Shown here piece by piece: positions 1 through 11,989 of a DNA stretch of 64,000 bases. Each line of letters begins with the position of its first letter. Within the stretch, counting starts at the first letter, position 1. The stretch lies in the NCBI GenBank assembly GCA_018340805.1, contig JACMZG010001870.1:24322271-24386270 (forward strand), read 5' to 3'. A program made the position numbers and the translations under genes. The notes under the pieces are model-generated. The model searched no databases, was not told the DNA's origin, and was given only the letters and a program-made list of their open reading frames with translations. This DNA comes from Microvelia longipes. Lineage: Eukaryota > Arthropoda > Insecta > Hemiptera > Veliidae.

Positions 1-1555
1 AGATTAATATTTCTAAAAAATAGCTCATAAAACAGAATGAAATTTCAAAAATTATTTTAATAAGTTTTTAATTATTTAATTAAAGTTAGTATCTATATTC
101 CCATTTTCCTTCCACATTTTGTAATTTTCTTCCTATCTTGGCTTTCATAGTTTTTAAAGGTTTGGGTAGCTTTATAAGGGGAATTGAATTACTTCCACAT
201 GAAACTATATTTCACTATAGTTTGCTCTATAAAATTGATTTTATTTGAGCTGTTGTTAGCTCTAAAAGTGAATCTCTTGGTGCGTGTGGAATCATCCAGG
301 TGACTAGGTTTTATTTATTTTGTCCCACTATTGTTTTACAGTGTTACTTATCACAAATAGTTAGTGTTATACATGGCAATAGTGTTATTTGTGATGTATC
401 ACATTTTTTTATGGTTGCATCACAAACTCCTTTCTACATTGCATGCATTGAAAAATCGGGTAGGGTATTAATGATGGTTTGAATGTACGTAAAAGCATAT
501 TTACTTTCCTTTTAGCGAATTTCATTTGAAGCAAATTTTATGTAAGCACTTCTCTTTTATTGGTTTTAGTTAAAAGCACAAGAGAATTTATTTTTAAAAG
601 ATTTATTTGTTTCTCGTTATAACTTTTTTTAAAGAGTTTATTTAAAAAGTTTACTGAGTGGTTTTTTTCTTATGAACATTTGGTTTTTATTTTGTTGGAT
701 TTGTTTTAACCAAAGTAAGATGAATTGTGAGTTTATTTTTAGTTAATACGTAATGTAAAATAAATAGTAGCACATATTGATATTTCTTTTGTAAGTTACC
801 TTCTGAATTTTCTACATTTTTATTAACAATAGTTTTAAGACATTTATTTGTCAATTTTTGCTCCAAGACTCATCCCGATCTGTTATACTGATCATTTTAA
901 AGTTATACTGATCCACAAGGTAGTTGGAAGGGGATCCTCACCTCTTGTTTTACCCAAGTTAGCCTACTATCCCAGGCAATTAGTACAATAATAAGTGGGT
1001 CAGTGTAGAGAGCCTCATTTAATAATATCGTCTTTGTTTAGTCAATTGTTATCAGAAAAATGAGGCTTATCAGGTTTATCAAGTAACGGAACTTGAAAGA
1101 GAGAGTGGGGGATCGATGATTTATACTCGATCTTTGGTCCCCCTTATTTAAGAAAAATTACCTCGCTCATTTTTTCCTTTGGAAATTACCCAAGAAGGGC
1201 CTAACTAATCAAATTAGTCATATGCTCTTAGAAGTCATCATCACTTGTACCAAAACCTCAAATTCCAATCACGAATAATAGAAGGTGGTTATAGTTTTAA
1301 AAAAGAGTTTATAAATCATAGATTACTTAGCAAGTATGCCATGCTTTTGGTGGTCTTTGTTCTGCTCTTTTGTTCAACGTTTTTGTTTTTAGTTTTCTTG
1401 TGTGTGTGTTGTGTTTGTTGCATTCTTATATAGAAAAATAAAGATGTGGAAGCTCAGACACCCTAAACCCATTTTAGGAATACATTTTTTAAAGGGCCCA
1501 ACACTACTATATAAAGTAAGGGAATTGTGTTATCAGTGTGACCCTTTGTATCACG
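1..1555. other. Intergenic or intronic AT-rich stretch, no gene recognised
   Basis: Both strands are broken by stops. The open frames near 300 and 1245 encode hydrophobic, low-complexity peptides with no family motif or splice context. A slightly GC-richer patch at about 880-1200 has no recognisable content. I see no RNA gene or element end here. Confidence 0.5.
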
Positions 1556-1674
1556 TTTGTTAAAATTTCATACCTATGTACATCAAGTTATTTTTTTTCG
1601 GTCCGAACCCTGGATTTCACCTCCTGAGTTGTTTTCACAAAGTCATTAACATATGTATCATTGACATATTAACA

Positions 1675-1870
1675 CATTTTTTACGAAGTCATGTATAAGA
1701 CCAACATGTGCCAAGTTTTTTCTCTTATCAGCATTAGTTTAGATATTATTGAACAACATGTATACGATTTTTAAATAATTGTAAAAATCGAAAAATGATC
1801 CAATAAAGTTGAAATTTAGTTCAAGTGTATTCATTTAAGTAAGTTTTAAGTTCCTAAAGTTTCGGTTTAT
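1675..1870. repeat. Dispersed repeat, diverged partner of 30955-31080
   Basis: The stretch around 1705-1740 (TGTGCCAAG, then a TTATCAGCATTAG-like string) and the ending near 1822 (TTCAAGTGTATTCAT) are matched in order at 30960-31075 (TGTGCCATG, TTATCAGTATTA, TACAAGTGTATTCCAT). The two copies differ by many substitutions, so this is an old interspersed repeat. No coding capacity or terminal structure is visible. Confidence 0.5.
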
Positions 1871-1914
1871 TACGGAAAATATATCTATGGTTGTCAGATC
1901 ATAAAAGTTAAGCA

Positions 1915-2145
1915 GCATCGGACGAGGTCAGTGCTAGACAGTTGGGTGGCCGCTAGAAATATAACGAACGTATTAATTCTCTGTGGACCAGCGAAGCGAG
2001 CCCGGAGACGTGCTGCAGTACATTTGATGATTGTTTTTATTCGGAGGACAAGCGAAGCGAGTCCTAAGTAGAGAAGATGATCTTGGCAAATCCGGTGTGA
2101 TAAGAAAAGGTTTCGAGGTACCCCGTACCCGTATTTTTACCAATC
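1915..2145 (+). mobile_element. 5S-rRNA-derived SINE, nearly complete copy
   Basis: Positions 1917-1962 read like the 3' half of eukaryotic 5S rRNA: AAAGTTAAGCAGCATCGG, then GGTCAGTGCT, then GGGTGGCCGC. These correspond to the conserved 5S strings AAGTTAAGCAACGTCGGG, GGTCAGTACT and GGGTGACCGC and include the internal pol III control region. The body follows with two copies of a hairpin-prone motif like CAGCGAAGCGAGCCCG (near 1990 and 2050) and ends in a TTTCGAGGTACCCCGTACCC tail. Other copies occur at 51135-51300 (+), 11645-11790 (-), 11990-12060 (+) and 10640-10690 (-). The shared head-body-tail order makes a dispersed 5S-derived SINE more likely than a lone 5S pseudogene. The 5' half of the 5S gene is missing, so it cannot be a functional rRNA gene. 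Confidence 0.75.
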
Positions 2146-3049
2146 CAACATTGCAAAAGCTCAAAGATACGGCCATTTTGAACTTAAAAATTCATATCTT
2201 TTAGAATTTAGTTTTTCTTGACTTTAAATAAATTAGTATAAACTAACTGACTATAAATATGAAGTATTTCGCATTGAATAAAAGATTTACATACCAAACG
2301 GTAAATTGTTTTGTTTTAATAATAAAATTATACCTTAATGTTAGTTTGGTGCATATGTTACAGCCTTTTCTATAAAAAAGTCATTTCTCGTTAGCAATAA
2401 TTTAGAGTTTAACAAAATAGATAAGTTAAAATAATAATTTTCTATCACTAGGTAGAATATTATTTTAACTTTCATTAAGATACATTTCAAGGTGTCTTAA
2501 ATACAATAACTTATTTTAAGTTATAGTTAACATCTTTAAATGTTCTTGTTAAGAGGTAACTCTTTTTGAGTAGTCAAGTTTTTGAAGTCAAGATTGTCAA
2601 GAGTCCTCCTAAGGGACAAAGTTAGCCGAAAAACTCTTGTGATGCTCTTTTGTTTGAGTTTCCCTATTCTTGTCTGTATGAGTAACAAGTTAAACAAAGC
2701 TTACTTTAACTAACAGATTTAAACTACTTTATGTACGGGTTTAAATGTGTGTTAGAGGAAACAACGACATTGATTTTTAGTCACCTTGTTTTAGAAAAAC
2801 GGGTTTTTGTGAACAACGCCTATTTATTTCTATCTATTTGAAAGGGACAGCCTTTGCGAAAACAGTTTTTGGAAAATTTTCGTCGGAAAATTACATTATG
2901 GAGTGGAGTAAGACTATTTCAAGCAGAAACTTTATTTTTCTAAATTCCTAAAAATTATGCAACATTCTTATATTTATAAGTGCTAATTTTTAACATTACA
3001 AGCCGGCCTATTTTGTAACATTGCATTTTTCAAAGTATATTAAGCAAAT

Positions 3050-3720
3050 TTTCATAACCTTGCCTGCGTAGTGGGCCCGTTCGAATTGCTTTGGCCCCTC
3101 TGAGGCCATATATTTGTATACATTTATACAATATGATAAATGATAATCCCATTGAGATAAGAGATATAGGATGGTCTAATTTGGCCGAAACCGGTCTCTA
3201 TCGTTTTAAGAATGCCTTAAAATTTCTGGTTTGCGGGCCTGCTTGGTTCGCCGTGGTTCTGTGGAACCCGAGACAATATACTTACCACAGTAAAACAAGA
3301 GGCATAGACCTCTCTTTACAGTTTGCGCTAATTGAAATGGTCGAATTCAGCTGAAACGAGGCCCAATCGATTTAGCTTGCTGTCTTCCTGTCGGTATACC
3401 TTGTTTTAACACCATTTATGGTTTCATAGCCCCTCCCTGGTCGATATGGTGTCTGATATTATACTCACCGAGGTATTATATGATTTTTATATGCTAAATT
3501 GAATAAAATGATTCCCAAAGCAATACGATTAACAAGTGGCCACACACATGTATATAGCTTGTCTAGCGACCAGGATAGAGCAGTCTGGATCAGGTTAGAT
3601 CTCCTTTCCCGCTACCTCCAACCCAATAATGCTATTAGCCTTGAATCCAAGATGCGTATTAGGAGCCAAAGTCAATAATGTATTAAAAGTGTAGTCCAAC
3701 TCCTCTGTGTTTGAGAAATT
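3050..3720. other. GC-richer unclassified block with an 87-codon open frame
   Basis: This block is clearly less AT-rich than its neighbours and holds a plus-strand open frame at 3091-3354. The peptide contains no motif I recognise, has no acceptor or donor that would define an exon, and has no matching copy in the window. It may be an old repeat or a conserved non-coding piece. I do not call it a gene. Confidence 0.25.
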
Positions 3721-4329
3721 TGATAACTTATTTCTCAAATTGCGTCGTTATTTATAAGATTTTGTAGATAAATATTGATCTTAAATTATGTCTTGTTTTT
3801 TCTTATTTTTAATAATAATTGGCAATATTATCATTTAAGGGCGGACAGAATGCGATGCTCATTCGTTGTCTTTAAATATTAATATTTAATGTGATCCATC
3901 AATATGATTAATTGTGTACCAAACTGTAGCTCTGAAGGGATAAATATTTTTTTTATTTTACTTATGAAAAACTGGCGAAGAGGTCCTAAAGCCGGACGAA
4001 TTTTCTTAGAAATGGGTACTTTCTTGCTTATTAATTCTATTTTGGCTAAAGGTTTCGGTATATATTAAATAACCTGTGCATTAGTGTCACAATTTTTGTT
4101 TATATTTTTTCGAATTTTCAAAGAAAACGCGCATATTTATTTTATAGATTACACAACGCGGCACAACATTATTTGCACTCATAAGAATTGAATATCTTCT
4201 TAGCTCAGTTTCCACTACTTAATACCGCATTTTCTTTAAAAAATTCGAGAAAAATAAAGAAGTCAGAGAATATGAAACTATATTAACTCTAATATTTATA
4301 ACAATAATTGTTGTATAATTGTGTGTGTG

Positions 4330-4405
4330 TATTTTGTGTGAAAGTGTCTTTAACCTGCGTATGGCACACAATAACTCTCGAAGGCTTTCTCAAACGAAAT
4401 ACCTT
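4330..4405 (+). repeat. Copy of the recurrent AACTTTCGAA / AACTTGGTAC module
   Basis: After a GTGT-rich run, the string ACACAATAACTCTCGAAGGC followed by TTTCTCAAACGAAAT matches the module best preserved at 40225-40345 (GGACACGATAACTTTCGAAC, then AAACGAAACTTG). This copy is truncated before the second half. Related copies lie at 9100-9150, 46640-46750 and 48715-48775 on the same strand and 38150-38215 on the other. Confidence 0.45.
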
Positions 4406-5689
4406 GTTATAAGGCGAAATATTGGGTAGGGTAAATAAAAAGCGTTTTGTTTGTCACTTTTTTGCAAGCTTTGTTCCCTACTATTCCGTCTATAAATGAA
4501 TCCCTGATTCAGGTTAAACAGTTTATAAAATCGTTCAATACTGTAAATAAGCATCACTTTCTTTTGAAAAATCGCTAAAAGCATATAGTATTACTGGCAT
4601 GTCGTTTAACATACTATACGCGTCTCAATGATTAATATACATGATTGTCTTCTTTTCCAAAATTTTTTTTACTCTTACTATCTTATCGGATAAAACCATT
4701 TCTCATTTAAAATTCCTCCTGCTCAATCGCTCAAGTTAGAAAGATTGTAAAACACTGAATATTTTTAAATAAAAGACAAGTAAGAAAAATCCTTTCTTAA
4801 TCCTCTTGAGACACATTCTCCAAATATCCTATCCGTAATAAAGTTAGTTTTGTGCATATCCTAAAAGAAATCCTAAAGAAAAAGAAAGGTTTTCCTTTCC
4901 CAAGTTACTGTAAAATCTCATCAGTATTCCCCATCTGTTTTCCCCAAAAAATAAAGGATTTTTTTTAAAGTCCAATGAACTTTCAATACTTCTACTTTTT
5001 TTATTACAAAAGCGTATTTCTCTGGATTTTTAAGGACTTCGGTTGAATTTTATGTCTTATAGTATTTTTTTTTTTTTTCCAATTTGGAATAAAAGCAAGA
5101 AAGGGGTATACCGGTACCTTAATAAAATAGGAACGTGTAAAAAACCGTTTCCTATACGGATATATTCTAAAAAAACTTTTTTTCCTGGGTCTTATTTTAT
5201 TCTTATATAGAAAAAAGTATTAGAAAAAATTTTCTCCTGGGTATTAAAATTTTTTCTGTTATTGATTTTTAATAATATTAAAAGTTATAAGAGCTTTTCC
5301 GTCAGTATTAAAAAATCTTAAGACCTTTATGCGGTGATAAGTCGCTTTCATGTGGTTTATTTTCTTTAAGGCATTTTTAACTTTATCCTTTACTGTTTTA
5401 ATTTTTTATGATTCCACAATTATACCACGTGGCGTCAGTTAAAGCGTAACTAAATTATTTATTAGTCTAGGACACTGAACAAAACATTGATATTTATTAC
5501 TAGAGGTGGCTATACTAAAGACGGTCTTCTAGTAAAGAGCCAATTGCTAGAAAAGGATAGCCTATGACAGGAAGGAATGGAGACGCCTTACACAAGTGTA
5601 TTGTGATGTTTATCTATCTTAAGCTAAGCCAAATATCAACCATATATTAGTACTTGAAATTATTTCCTCCGGAATTTAAATAAAAAAAT

Positions 5690-5995
5690 TAGTACTTAAA
5701 GAAAAAATAAACTTTCTATATTTTTAAAAACAAACCAATTTATGTAAAATAAAAATAAAATAAAAATATTACAAAATAAATAAAATACATATAGAAAAAT
5801 AATCTTATTTAAAAAAAAAAAAAAAAAAAATGAAATAAAAGAAATAAAAAAGAGAATAAATAATAATAATAAACTTTTTTTTATTTTTCAGTAATAAATT
5901 AATTAAATAAATAGAAATAAATAATTTTCACTTCATTTTTTAATCATTATTAATTACTAATTTCATTTAAAAAAACAACAAAAAACAAAAAAACA
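5690..5995. repeat. A-rich low-complexity tract
   Basis: The sequence is almost entirely A with interspersed T and short AAAT/AAATA repeats, including an uninterrupted A run near 5811-5830 in plus orientation. It could be a decayed retroelement tail, but no element body is visible beside it. Confidence 0.6.
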
Positions 5996-6534
5996 TGCAT
6001 GCAAATTAATATATCTAACTCTATTATATTATATCTAACTCCATTATTTATAAACTAAATGAATTCAAGCCCAACAGGTAACCACAGCTAATAAGCTGAT
6101 TGGAGTATTATAAAAATTAGAATATAAAAAACTATAAGTTATATATGTAAAAAGCTCAATAAATGGTTATTTATTTTTTTATTAAAGAGGTGGCACCCCT
6201 TATGTTAAAACATTTACACATCTTTCCGAGGCCCTCAGGCCTCAGTGTTACCACATTTTTTTTTATTCAAAATTTTCAAGGTTATAATAAATTAATCGTA
6301 TTTTGGAACACAAATGTTTTGGTTTATATTTTAATGGTTTTAAAAAATTACAATAAGCTACTGTAATTTTGTACTGTTATTTAATTATATTAATTATTAA
6401 GGGTGTTCAAGATAACTTTTTTAATGTTTAAAATTCTGTCGATAATCCCCCTATCCAGAAATAATATTTCTATGCAACATAACTCTACATAAAGAGAAGG
6501 TCTTTGTGATTCGTCTTCTTTCTCACAGCCATCT

Positions 6535-6770
6535 CTGTGGTCGAGGTCGTTTGAGCGTTAGTAGTTAAACTGACCTTTGACGCCATGGAAGTTTGGGGTT
6601 CGCATCCTAGATTACCCTCTCAGTTGATATCAGAATATTGTTCTTATGAATTATAGTTTACTTCAGATTATATTTTGAGCATTACTGTTGCCACTAACAC
6701 TTAATATGGTTCCCGCAGAGGCTATCCCTGATAAGCCACTAGGTTCTAAACAGGCATAAACAATAATTTT
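6535..6770 (+). mobile_element. tRNA-derived SINE-like repeat
   Basis: Positions 6537-6615 resemble a class II (Ser/Leu-type) tRNA. An A-box-like segment near GTGGTCGAGGTCG is followed by a long variable region and a B box GGGTTCGCATCC, close to the consensus GGTTCGANTCC. The acceptor stem does not pair and there is no clean cloverleaf, so this is not a functional tRNA. A moderately GC-rich body continues to about 6770. The boundaries are uncertain and no second copy was found in the window. Confidence 0.4.
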
Positions 6771-6774
6771 ATAG

Positions 6775-8269
6775 TTTTTAGTAACTCCCTGTCTTATTCC
6801 TCATATACTCTTCAATCCTATCTCATTTTACTCTATTTTATAAAAACCTTTTACCTTATAAATTGTTTAAGGCTGGCCTTATCCAATAATTTTAAGTATA
6901 AAATTTAATCGAAAGATGTTAGAAATGTATGAGGTGATTCAATTAGATGTAAACAAACCAAACGCATTTGGAGGTTATAATCTGATTTTTTTTAATGAAT
7001 GACGTGTGACGTCACTGCAGGTGGTTAACATTGAAAATTCTTTCTTTTGTCCTGCAATGACTTATAACTTAATAGAATCACCTTATAAACTCTATCAGCT
7101 TGTTTTGAACGCACAGTATTATATTAATTGTGGCATTCTGACACATAAATCGAATTAATTAAGTAATATAGCAGTACTTGATGATATCACAGTTATTGGA
7201 CTGAATAACTTGTGCCAAAATATTCATTTGTGTATAACTTGTGCCAGGTTAACAAACAAATGTACAAAAATAACATGCGTTCATATATACACACTGACTA
7301 ATTGGTAAAAACCACCTTGGAGGTTTCATAAACACCTGAAACGGATAAAAACCAAATTTCGGACTTTTTGTGCAAACACATACTTTTCCTATACATCTAC
7401 AGTATAAATGAGAAAAAGTATAAAAATACCGTCTTAGTTTTAATATTTTTTTTTTAAAAACAGGAGACGTTTTGAGTTTTAAGTTAATTTCGCCCCCTCC
7501 CTTTCTCCCCTCCTTGTATCAGAAGAGCCTTAAAATTTAATTCAAAAAAATTTTAATGTCATTTGGTTTGATCTCAGAATAAAAAGTATAAAAAACCTTT
7601 ACTAAAATCAATAATATTAAAAAAGATATAATGACGAACTCGAAAAAAAGAACTCTTTTTTATTAAATCTAATAAGAACAAAAACTTTTTTTTTGATCAA
7701 GTAAAATTATTTTTTGTAGAGAATTTTCAAGTGGGTTCTCAAGTAATTTCATCTTTTTCAGTCCTCCTCCACCCCTCTACATTTTATCCTATTTTTGGCT
7801 CAGTTCCTTGTTTGAAGGGGTAGAATTTTTAAAAGAATAAAAGCAGATTTCTAAGCTGGATTTTCAAGCTGGGTCCAGTTATAATCAGAAAAACCACAGC
7901 AAGCTAATGTTTTTATTTTTTCCCTTCCTTCGTCTGTATTCAAGATAACGTTCCACTTAAAATCATATTTTCCCGATATCTTTTATATTCAATTTTAGTG
8001 GTATTTTATACGCTTTTATTTTTTCTTCTTGTTTCATTTTATTTTCAATTTTTATCTTTTTATTTATTTCAAAGTTTGATATTTGTTTATATTCAATTTT
8101 AATGCCACTTTCCTTTAAAGCATAATATAAGATTTAACGAATATTCTTTGAAATAAATCGCTAATAGAAAAATATTTTATGATTCGTATGGCGGAAATCT
8201 AACTTGAAAATTTAGCCAAAACCCATTTCAGAGGATTTGCTGACTTCTGCAAATGAGTTTGACAAATGT

Positions 8270-8272
<3 letters not shown>
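6775..8272. other. Non-coding AT-rich stretch
   Basis: Nothing coding is recognised. It contains one dispersed repeat module at 7320-7440 and long T-rich runs between 7440 and 8110. Confidence 0.4.
7320..7440 (+). repeat. Dispersed repeat module (TTTCGGA ... ACTTTTCCTATAC)
   Basis: The ordered strings AAATTTCGGACTTTTTG, GCAAACACATACTTTTCC and CTACAGTATAAATGAG are matched at 11870-11945 (AGTTTCGGATTTTTTTGC, ACACAATACTTTTTC, CTACGGTATATATGAC). They are matched in reverse orientation at about 30590-30650. Three diverged copies in 64 kb mark a moderately repeated family. Confidence 0.5.

Positions 8273-8321
<49 letters not shown>
8273..8321. repeat. (TA)n microsatellite
   Basis: An uninterrupted run of TA dinucleotides, preceded by TTATATAA. 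Confidence 0.95.
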
Positions 8322-8323
<2 letters not shown>

Positions 8324-8861
8324 AAGGCAGTAGATGAAATTATTGGAGATGCTGGTATAGAAGGTAGTGGATAGATTTAGTATGTAGATGGAAAGAGGAG
8401 TGTGGGAGGGTGAAGGGTCTAAAAATTGACTAGTGCGGCTTTGAGGTTTTGAGGATGTGAGCCTAGAGAATTAGAAAAGTAATTGGTTGGTTGTCTGGGT
8501 TTGGTGTAAATGAGGATGATTCTAAGGTTAGGATATATCTGGAAGGTAACTGCAGGAGGTTTAGTAAGAAGGATTAAATGTCGAAGGATGACTAGAAAGG
8601 ATGTTGAAATTGTATATAAGGTATTTTTATGGAAATTTAAATCAGAATAAAAGGTAGTAAAAAGGTAAATTGAGTCAGATTGCAAAACAATGCATGTATG
8701 GGTTGCAGAAATCAGTGATTGGACTAGATTTTGCGGGTAACCAATTGTTACCTACACCAAATTGGAAAATATAAAAAAATTCATTTTATGATCTTAAGTA
8801 TCTCTAAGATCCTATAAATAATGTCTTAAGCACGTTTTTATTAGCAAATTTCCTCTTTGGG
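8322..8861. other. Purine-rich non-coding stretch
   Basis: The plus strand is G/A rich from 8330 to 8700. The minus-strand open frame at 8419-8685 is a by-product of this composition and shows no domain. No gene is recognised. Confidence 0.4.
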
Positions 8862-8949
8862 AATATAATTCGCTAATGGTACCGGCGTCATGGCGGAATT
8901 AAAACCTCGGACCACGATACAAATCCGTTTCAGAGGTCCCAATGATGAA

Positions 8950-8996
8950 AAAATACGTTTCGCCGTTACGCGAAACTTTATATAATATATATATAT

Positions 8997-9082
<86 letters not shown>
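8950..9082. repeat. Small hairpin followed by a (TA)n tract
   Basis: GTTTCGCCGTTACGCGAAAC near 8956-8975 folds into a short stem-loop (GTTTCG/CGAAAC). It is followed directly by TTTATATAA and a TA run broken only by single bases up to about 9078. The tract interrupts the composite repeat relative to copy 2. Confidence 0.75.
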
Positions 9083-9544
9083 ATTTCTAGACACTTCTTG
9101 TAAACACTCTATCTTTGGAACGGATTAATATTTTTAATCAAACTTGGTACTATTGAGAACTAGGTTTTTGTTACGTCATTAACCTAGTTTGCTGATTCAG
9201 CATTAGTTTCAAAAAATCTGCTAAATTCAGAGTTAATATTTTTTGCCGCAAAAAGGCCAATATTTATGTTTTTGAGACGCTGAATCAAATTAAACCAGTC
9301 CGAAATCAATCAAAAAACCAGTCAAAAAAAAGTCGAAAAAAACGGTAGTCAATACCTGAAAACAAAAGTTTGGACCCTAAATGACACATTTTAAGTGGGG
9401 TGTCGAATTCAATTTTTTTGGCCCTGTGAGTTGAATGGCAGTAGTCCGGAGTCGATACGAGCACTTAAACTCTGGGTACCTGGGTTCAAATCCTGGTAGG
9501 GACAATAATGTTGTATCGTTTTTTTACATAAAATAAGTTTTTAT

Positions 9545-10160
9545 CTACAAAATAATTCTGGCGCGGTATTCCGCATGTCGGGCGAATTTCCTTTGGATGC
9601 GTGTTTTCGTGCTTAACAACAATCCTGGTAGGGTCGATCATTTTTTTCGTTTTTTTTTAACATAATATAAGTTTACAACTACAAAATAATTCTGGCGCGG
9701 TGGTCCACTATCAGGCGAATTTTATTTAGAATGCGTGTTTCCGTGCTTAACGACCCATTCATTGCTTAAGGTTCCAGTTCATGCTTTAGAACCTAACCAG
9801 TTACTCAATTGTCAAGCACTACTCGTAACTCATTTTGTCTGTATTTTTCAAAGGAAATGCGCTAAAACGTTAAAGATAACTGACCAAGCTTAAAGATAAG
9901 TAATTAAGCTTTAAACTAGTGCAAATAATAGTGCGTACTGCTAATTTTATAGGCATAGTTTTGAATTATCAACCGGATAATTAAGCGTTTCCTTTTTTGT
10001 ATTTCCTTTAGAAAATACAGACAAAATGAGTAACGAGCAGTGCTTGACAATTGAGTAACTGGTTAGGTTCTAAAGCATGAACCGGAACCTTAAGCAAGGA
10101 ATGGGTTGTTAAGCATGAAAACAATTCGCCCGACTTGCTGACCACCGCGCCAGAATTATT
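9545..10160. mobile_element. Foldback (long-TIR) element with modular termini, copy 1
   Basis: From 9686 to about 9862 the sequence (ATAATTCTGGCGCGGTGG ... GTAACTCATTTTGTC ... AAAGGAAATGCGC) is repeated inverted at 9985-10160 (ending CCACCGCGCCAGAATTAT). The arms are about 175 bp with a central loop of about 120 bp. A second, incomplete copy of the terminal module (ATTCTGGCGCGG, GGCGAATTTCCTTTGGATGC) lies just outside the left arm at 9548-9640, with no counterpart on the right. The partner at 49472-50212 has the extra module on both sides. No open frame is present. Confidence 0.75.
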
Positions 10161-10169
10161 ATGAATTAC

Positions 10170-11640
10170 TAACAATAGGATTAAAAGAAATAGTAGGTAA
10201 ACTATTATTTATGAAATAAAGTCTCAGATTAACATATTCTCTGACCTCTGATTCCAAGGGGAGAAGGATAAACCTTTTCTAAGAGCTGGAGTGGCAACTG
10301 GAGTAATGGAGATATTGTTGATGTTTTGAAGGTTTGATGTGTCTGTCTTCTGTCTTCCATTTGCCAGATTGGAGATATATGTGTACATTTAGGAAGTTTA
10401 CACGGGATTATAGAGAAGGTTGTAAAGGTTGAGAAAGAAGGGATTGAGATTTAAATCGAATCGCTTCCCGAAAAAAACAATTCGGAATCACGCTAAGTAG
10501 CAAAAAACGAAAAATAATTAGGTATTTTTTCACAAATTTGGACTTGATTGCTCCTCAGATAGTCATAATTATTTAATGCTCACGGTGACATTTCTTCAGT
10601 CTTGCAGTGCTCAACCTCAGAACAAATAGTGATCCAAAGTCTAGGGCGTTATGCTTTCCGACTTGCTTTGCTCGTCCTGACACAAGTTTGTTCCTTGTCC
10701 ATACTTTGGTCTGCTTTTTTTAGTTTAGAATTAAGTATTCAACTACCATAAAATATTATTAGATTCAAGAATACTACAAACTTTTTACAAGAAATGTTAA
10801 AAATGTATAATTATTAAAACTTTTATCTTTTATTTATCATAATGGGAATTTGACTACATTTATTTTATGACTTTACATTAATGTTGAAAAATGAATTATA
10901 AACAATGTTGAAAAGCATTATTCAATTTAAATTTTGAAATAAACCCTTTTATAGTTGAGTTTTCGTTGAGGAGTAACATACTTGTATTATGCAACATACG
11001 AATTACGAAACTTTTATTTTCCTTTTTATTGATATATAAAGTGTAGTTAAGGTTATGTAATATATTGCAAGTATTAGTGTATTTATGTAAGTATTACCTG
11101 ACTCTCTCGCTCATGTCTCTCTCTTATTCTTATGCAATTTTATAGGTATAACGTATTAAGTGATTTTTCACTCTATTCTTAAATATGAAGGGCTTCTTTC
11201 ATACAACTTTTAGTCTTAAGAATAAAGGAAATAAAAACTTAGAAACTCGTGTGTTTCTGGTACAATGCTTACATAAGACTTAATAATTTATTTTTAAAAT
11301 AGTTAATTCATGAAGACTGGTCCAATGATGAAAGAGCAGAGGAGTACTTAATTTAAATACAGGTCCCTCTCCGGTAATACCATATGGAAAACATTCGCTA
11401 ATGAAGTAGGTAGAAACAATTTCCAAAAGTCTTTCTCTCTTAAATTCTTAACCCTAAGACATGACATACAACCGGCGGTACTTTTTTAAATTCCTTTTAT
11501 TTTCTTCTTTTTGCTGGTGTAGAACTGGCGTCCTATGCGACACAGAATTGTGTCAAAAAGTAGAAAAAGTAAATTGGATGGAATACTTTTGGTTCTAGTG
11601 ATGAATACAAGACAATTTGCCCCTGCATATTTTAGTGAAA
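10170..11640. other. Non-coding stretch
   Basis: A G-rich segment at 10250-10450 and AT-rich sequence to 11640 hold no recognisable gene. A 5S-SINE tail fragment lies within it at 10640-10690. Confidence 0.4.
10640..10690 (-). mobile_element. Fragment of the 5S-derived SINE body
   Basis: TCCGACTTGCTTTGCTCGTC on the plus strand is the reverse complement of the body motif GACGAGCGAAGCGAGTCC of the 5S-derived SINE, with two changes. The 5S head is not found nearby, so this is a truncated piece. Confidence 0.4.
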
Positions 11641-11644
11641 GACC

Positions 11645-11790
11645 GCAATTTTGGTGGGAATAAGTAACACGTCTTCGGACTCGCTACACTCGTCCTCAGA
11701 TAGTGAAGACATCCGTTTCATTCTCAGCGGTCAGCCATACAGGACGAGCTGCACAAAACTGATTTCTGTAGAAAGTTTCTAATCTCTACC
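11645..11790 (-). mobile_element. 5S-rRNA-derived SINE, inverted copy
   Basis: Read on the minus strand, the 5S-like part near 11725-11770 contains TATGGCTGACCGCTGAGAA, matching the end of 5S rRNA (TGGGTGACCGC-GGGAA). It is followed by the body motif GAGGACGAGTGTAGCGAGTC at 11678-11698 and GAAGACGTG as in the 1915 copy. Only the last third of the 5S head survives. Confidence 0.6.
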
Positions 11791-11799
11791 ATAAATACA

Positions 11800-11945
11800 C
11801 TGGGAGCTACGATGATAACAGAAACACTCACACAAACACATACAGACAAACAACTTTGTGAAAACCGGTGACATTCTAGTTTCGGATTTTTTTGCAAACA
11901 CAATACTTTTTCTTTATACCTACGGTATATATGACTAAAACGAAT
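11800..11945 (+). repeat. Dispersed module, partner of 7320-7440
   Basis: A short CACACA-type run leads into the TTTCGGA ... ACTTTTTC ... CTACGGTATATATGA string described for 7320-7440. It lies between an inverted 5S-SINE copy and a plus-strand SINE tail, so the 11645-12060 interval is a mosaic of repeat pieces. Confidence 0.5.
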
Positions 11946-11989
11946 AGTTTTTACTACGCCCGAAGACTTAATATATAAATTAGGTAATT

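Larger units (their letters stand above)
2190..6530. other. AT-rich non-coding stretch, no gene recognised
   Basis: Apart from the GC-richer block at 3050-3720, a repeat module near 4330-4405 and the A-rich tract at 5690-5995, nothing is recognised. Open frames near 4390 and 6163 are short and lack motifs. A small hairpin (GAGGCC, loop CTCA, GGCCTC) sits near 6228. Confidence 0.4.
8862..10160 (+). mobile_element. Composite dispersed repeat, copy 1 (partner 48660-50212)
   Basis: This region aligns in order with 48660-50212. Shared strings include GAATTTCCTTTGGGAATA-like sequence near 8865, ATTCGCTAATGG near 8870, ACGGATTAATATTTT near 9120, TTTGCTGA-TCAGCA near 9188, GCCGCAAAAAGG near 9243 and TTGAGACGCTGAATCAAAT near 9271. 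Both copies end in a foldback segment. Copy 1 carries an extra (TA)n tract at 8985-9078 and only one of the roughly 150-bp internal units that copy 2 has in tandem. I see no protein-coding capacity, so it is presumably non-autonomous. Confidence 0.65.

Noticed and set aside
1915..1965. Functional 5S rRNA gene
   Set aside because: Only the 3' half of 5S is present, with several changes at invariant positions, and it is joined to a SINE body.
3091..3354. 87-codon protein gene
   Set aside because: Starts and ends without transcription or splice signals, no recognised domain, and lies in an unclassified GC-richer block.
9418..9500. tRNA-derived head in the composite repeat (B-box-like GGTTCAAATCC)
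   Set aside because: The following ATCCTGGTAGGGAC string is part of the foldback terminal module found repeatedly in this element, and no A box at the correct spacing or cloverleaf is convincing.
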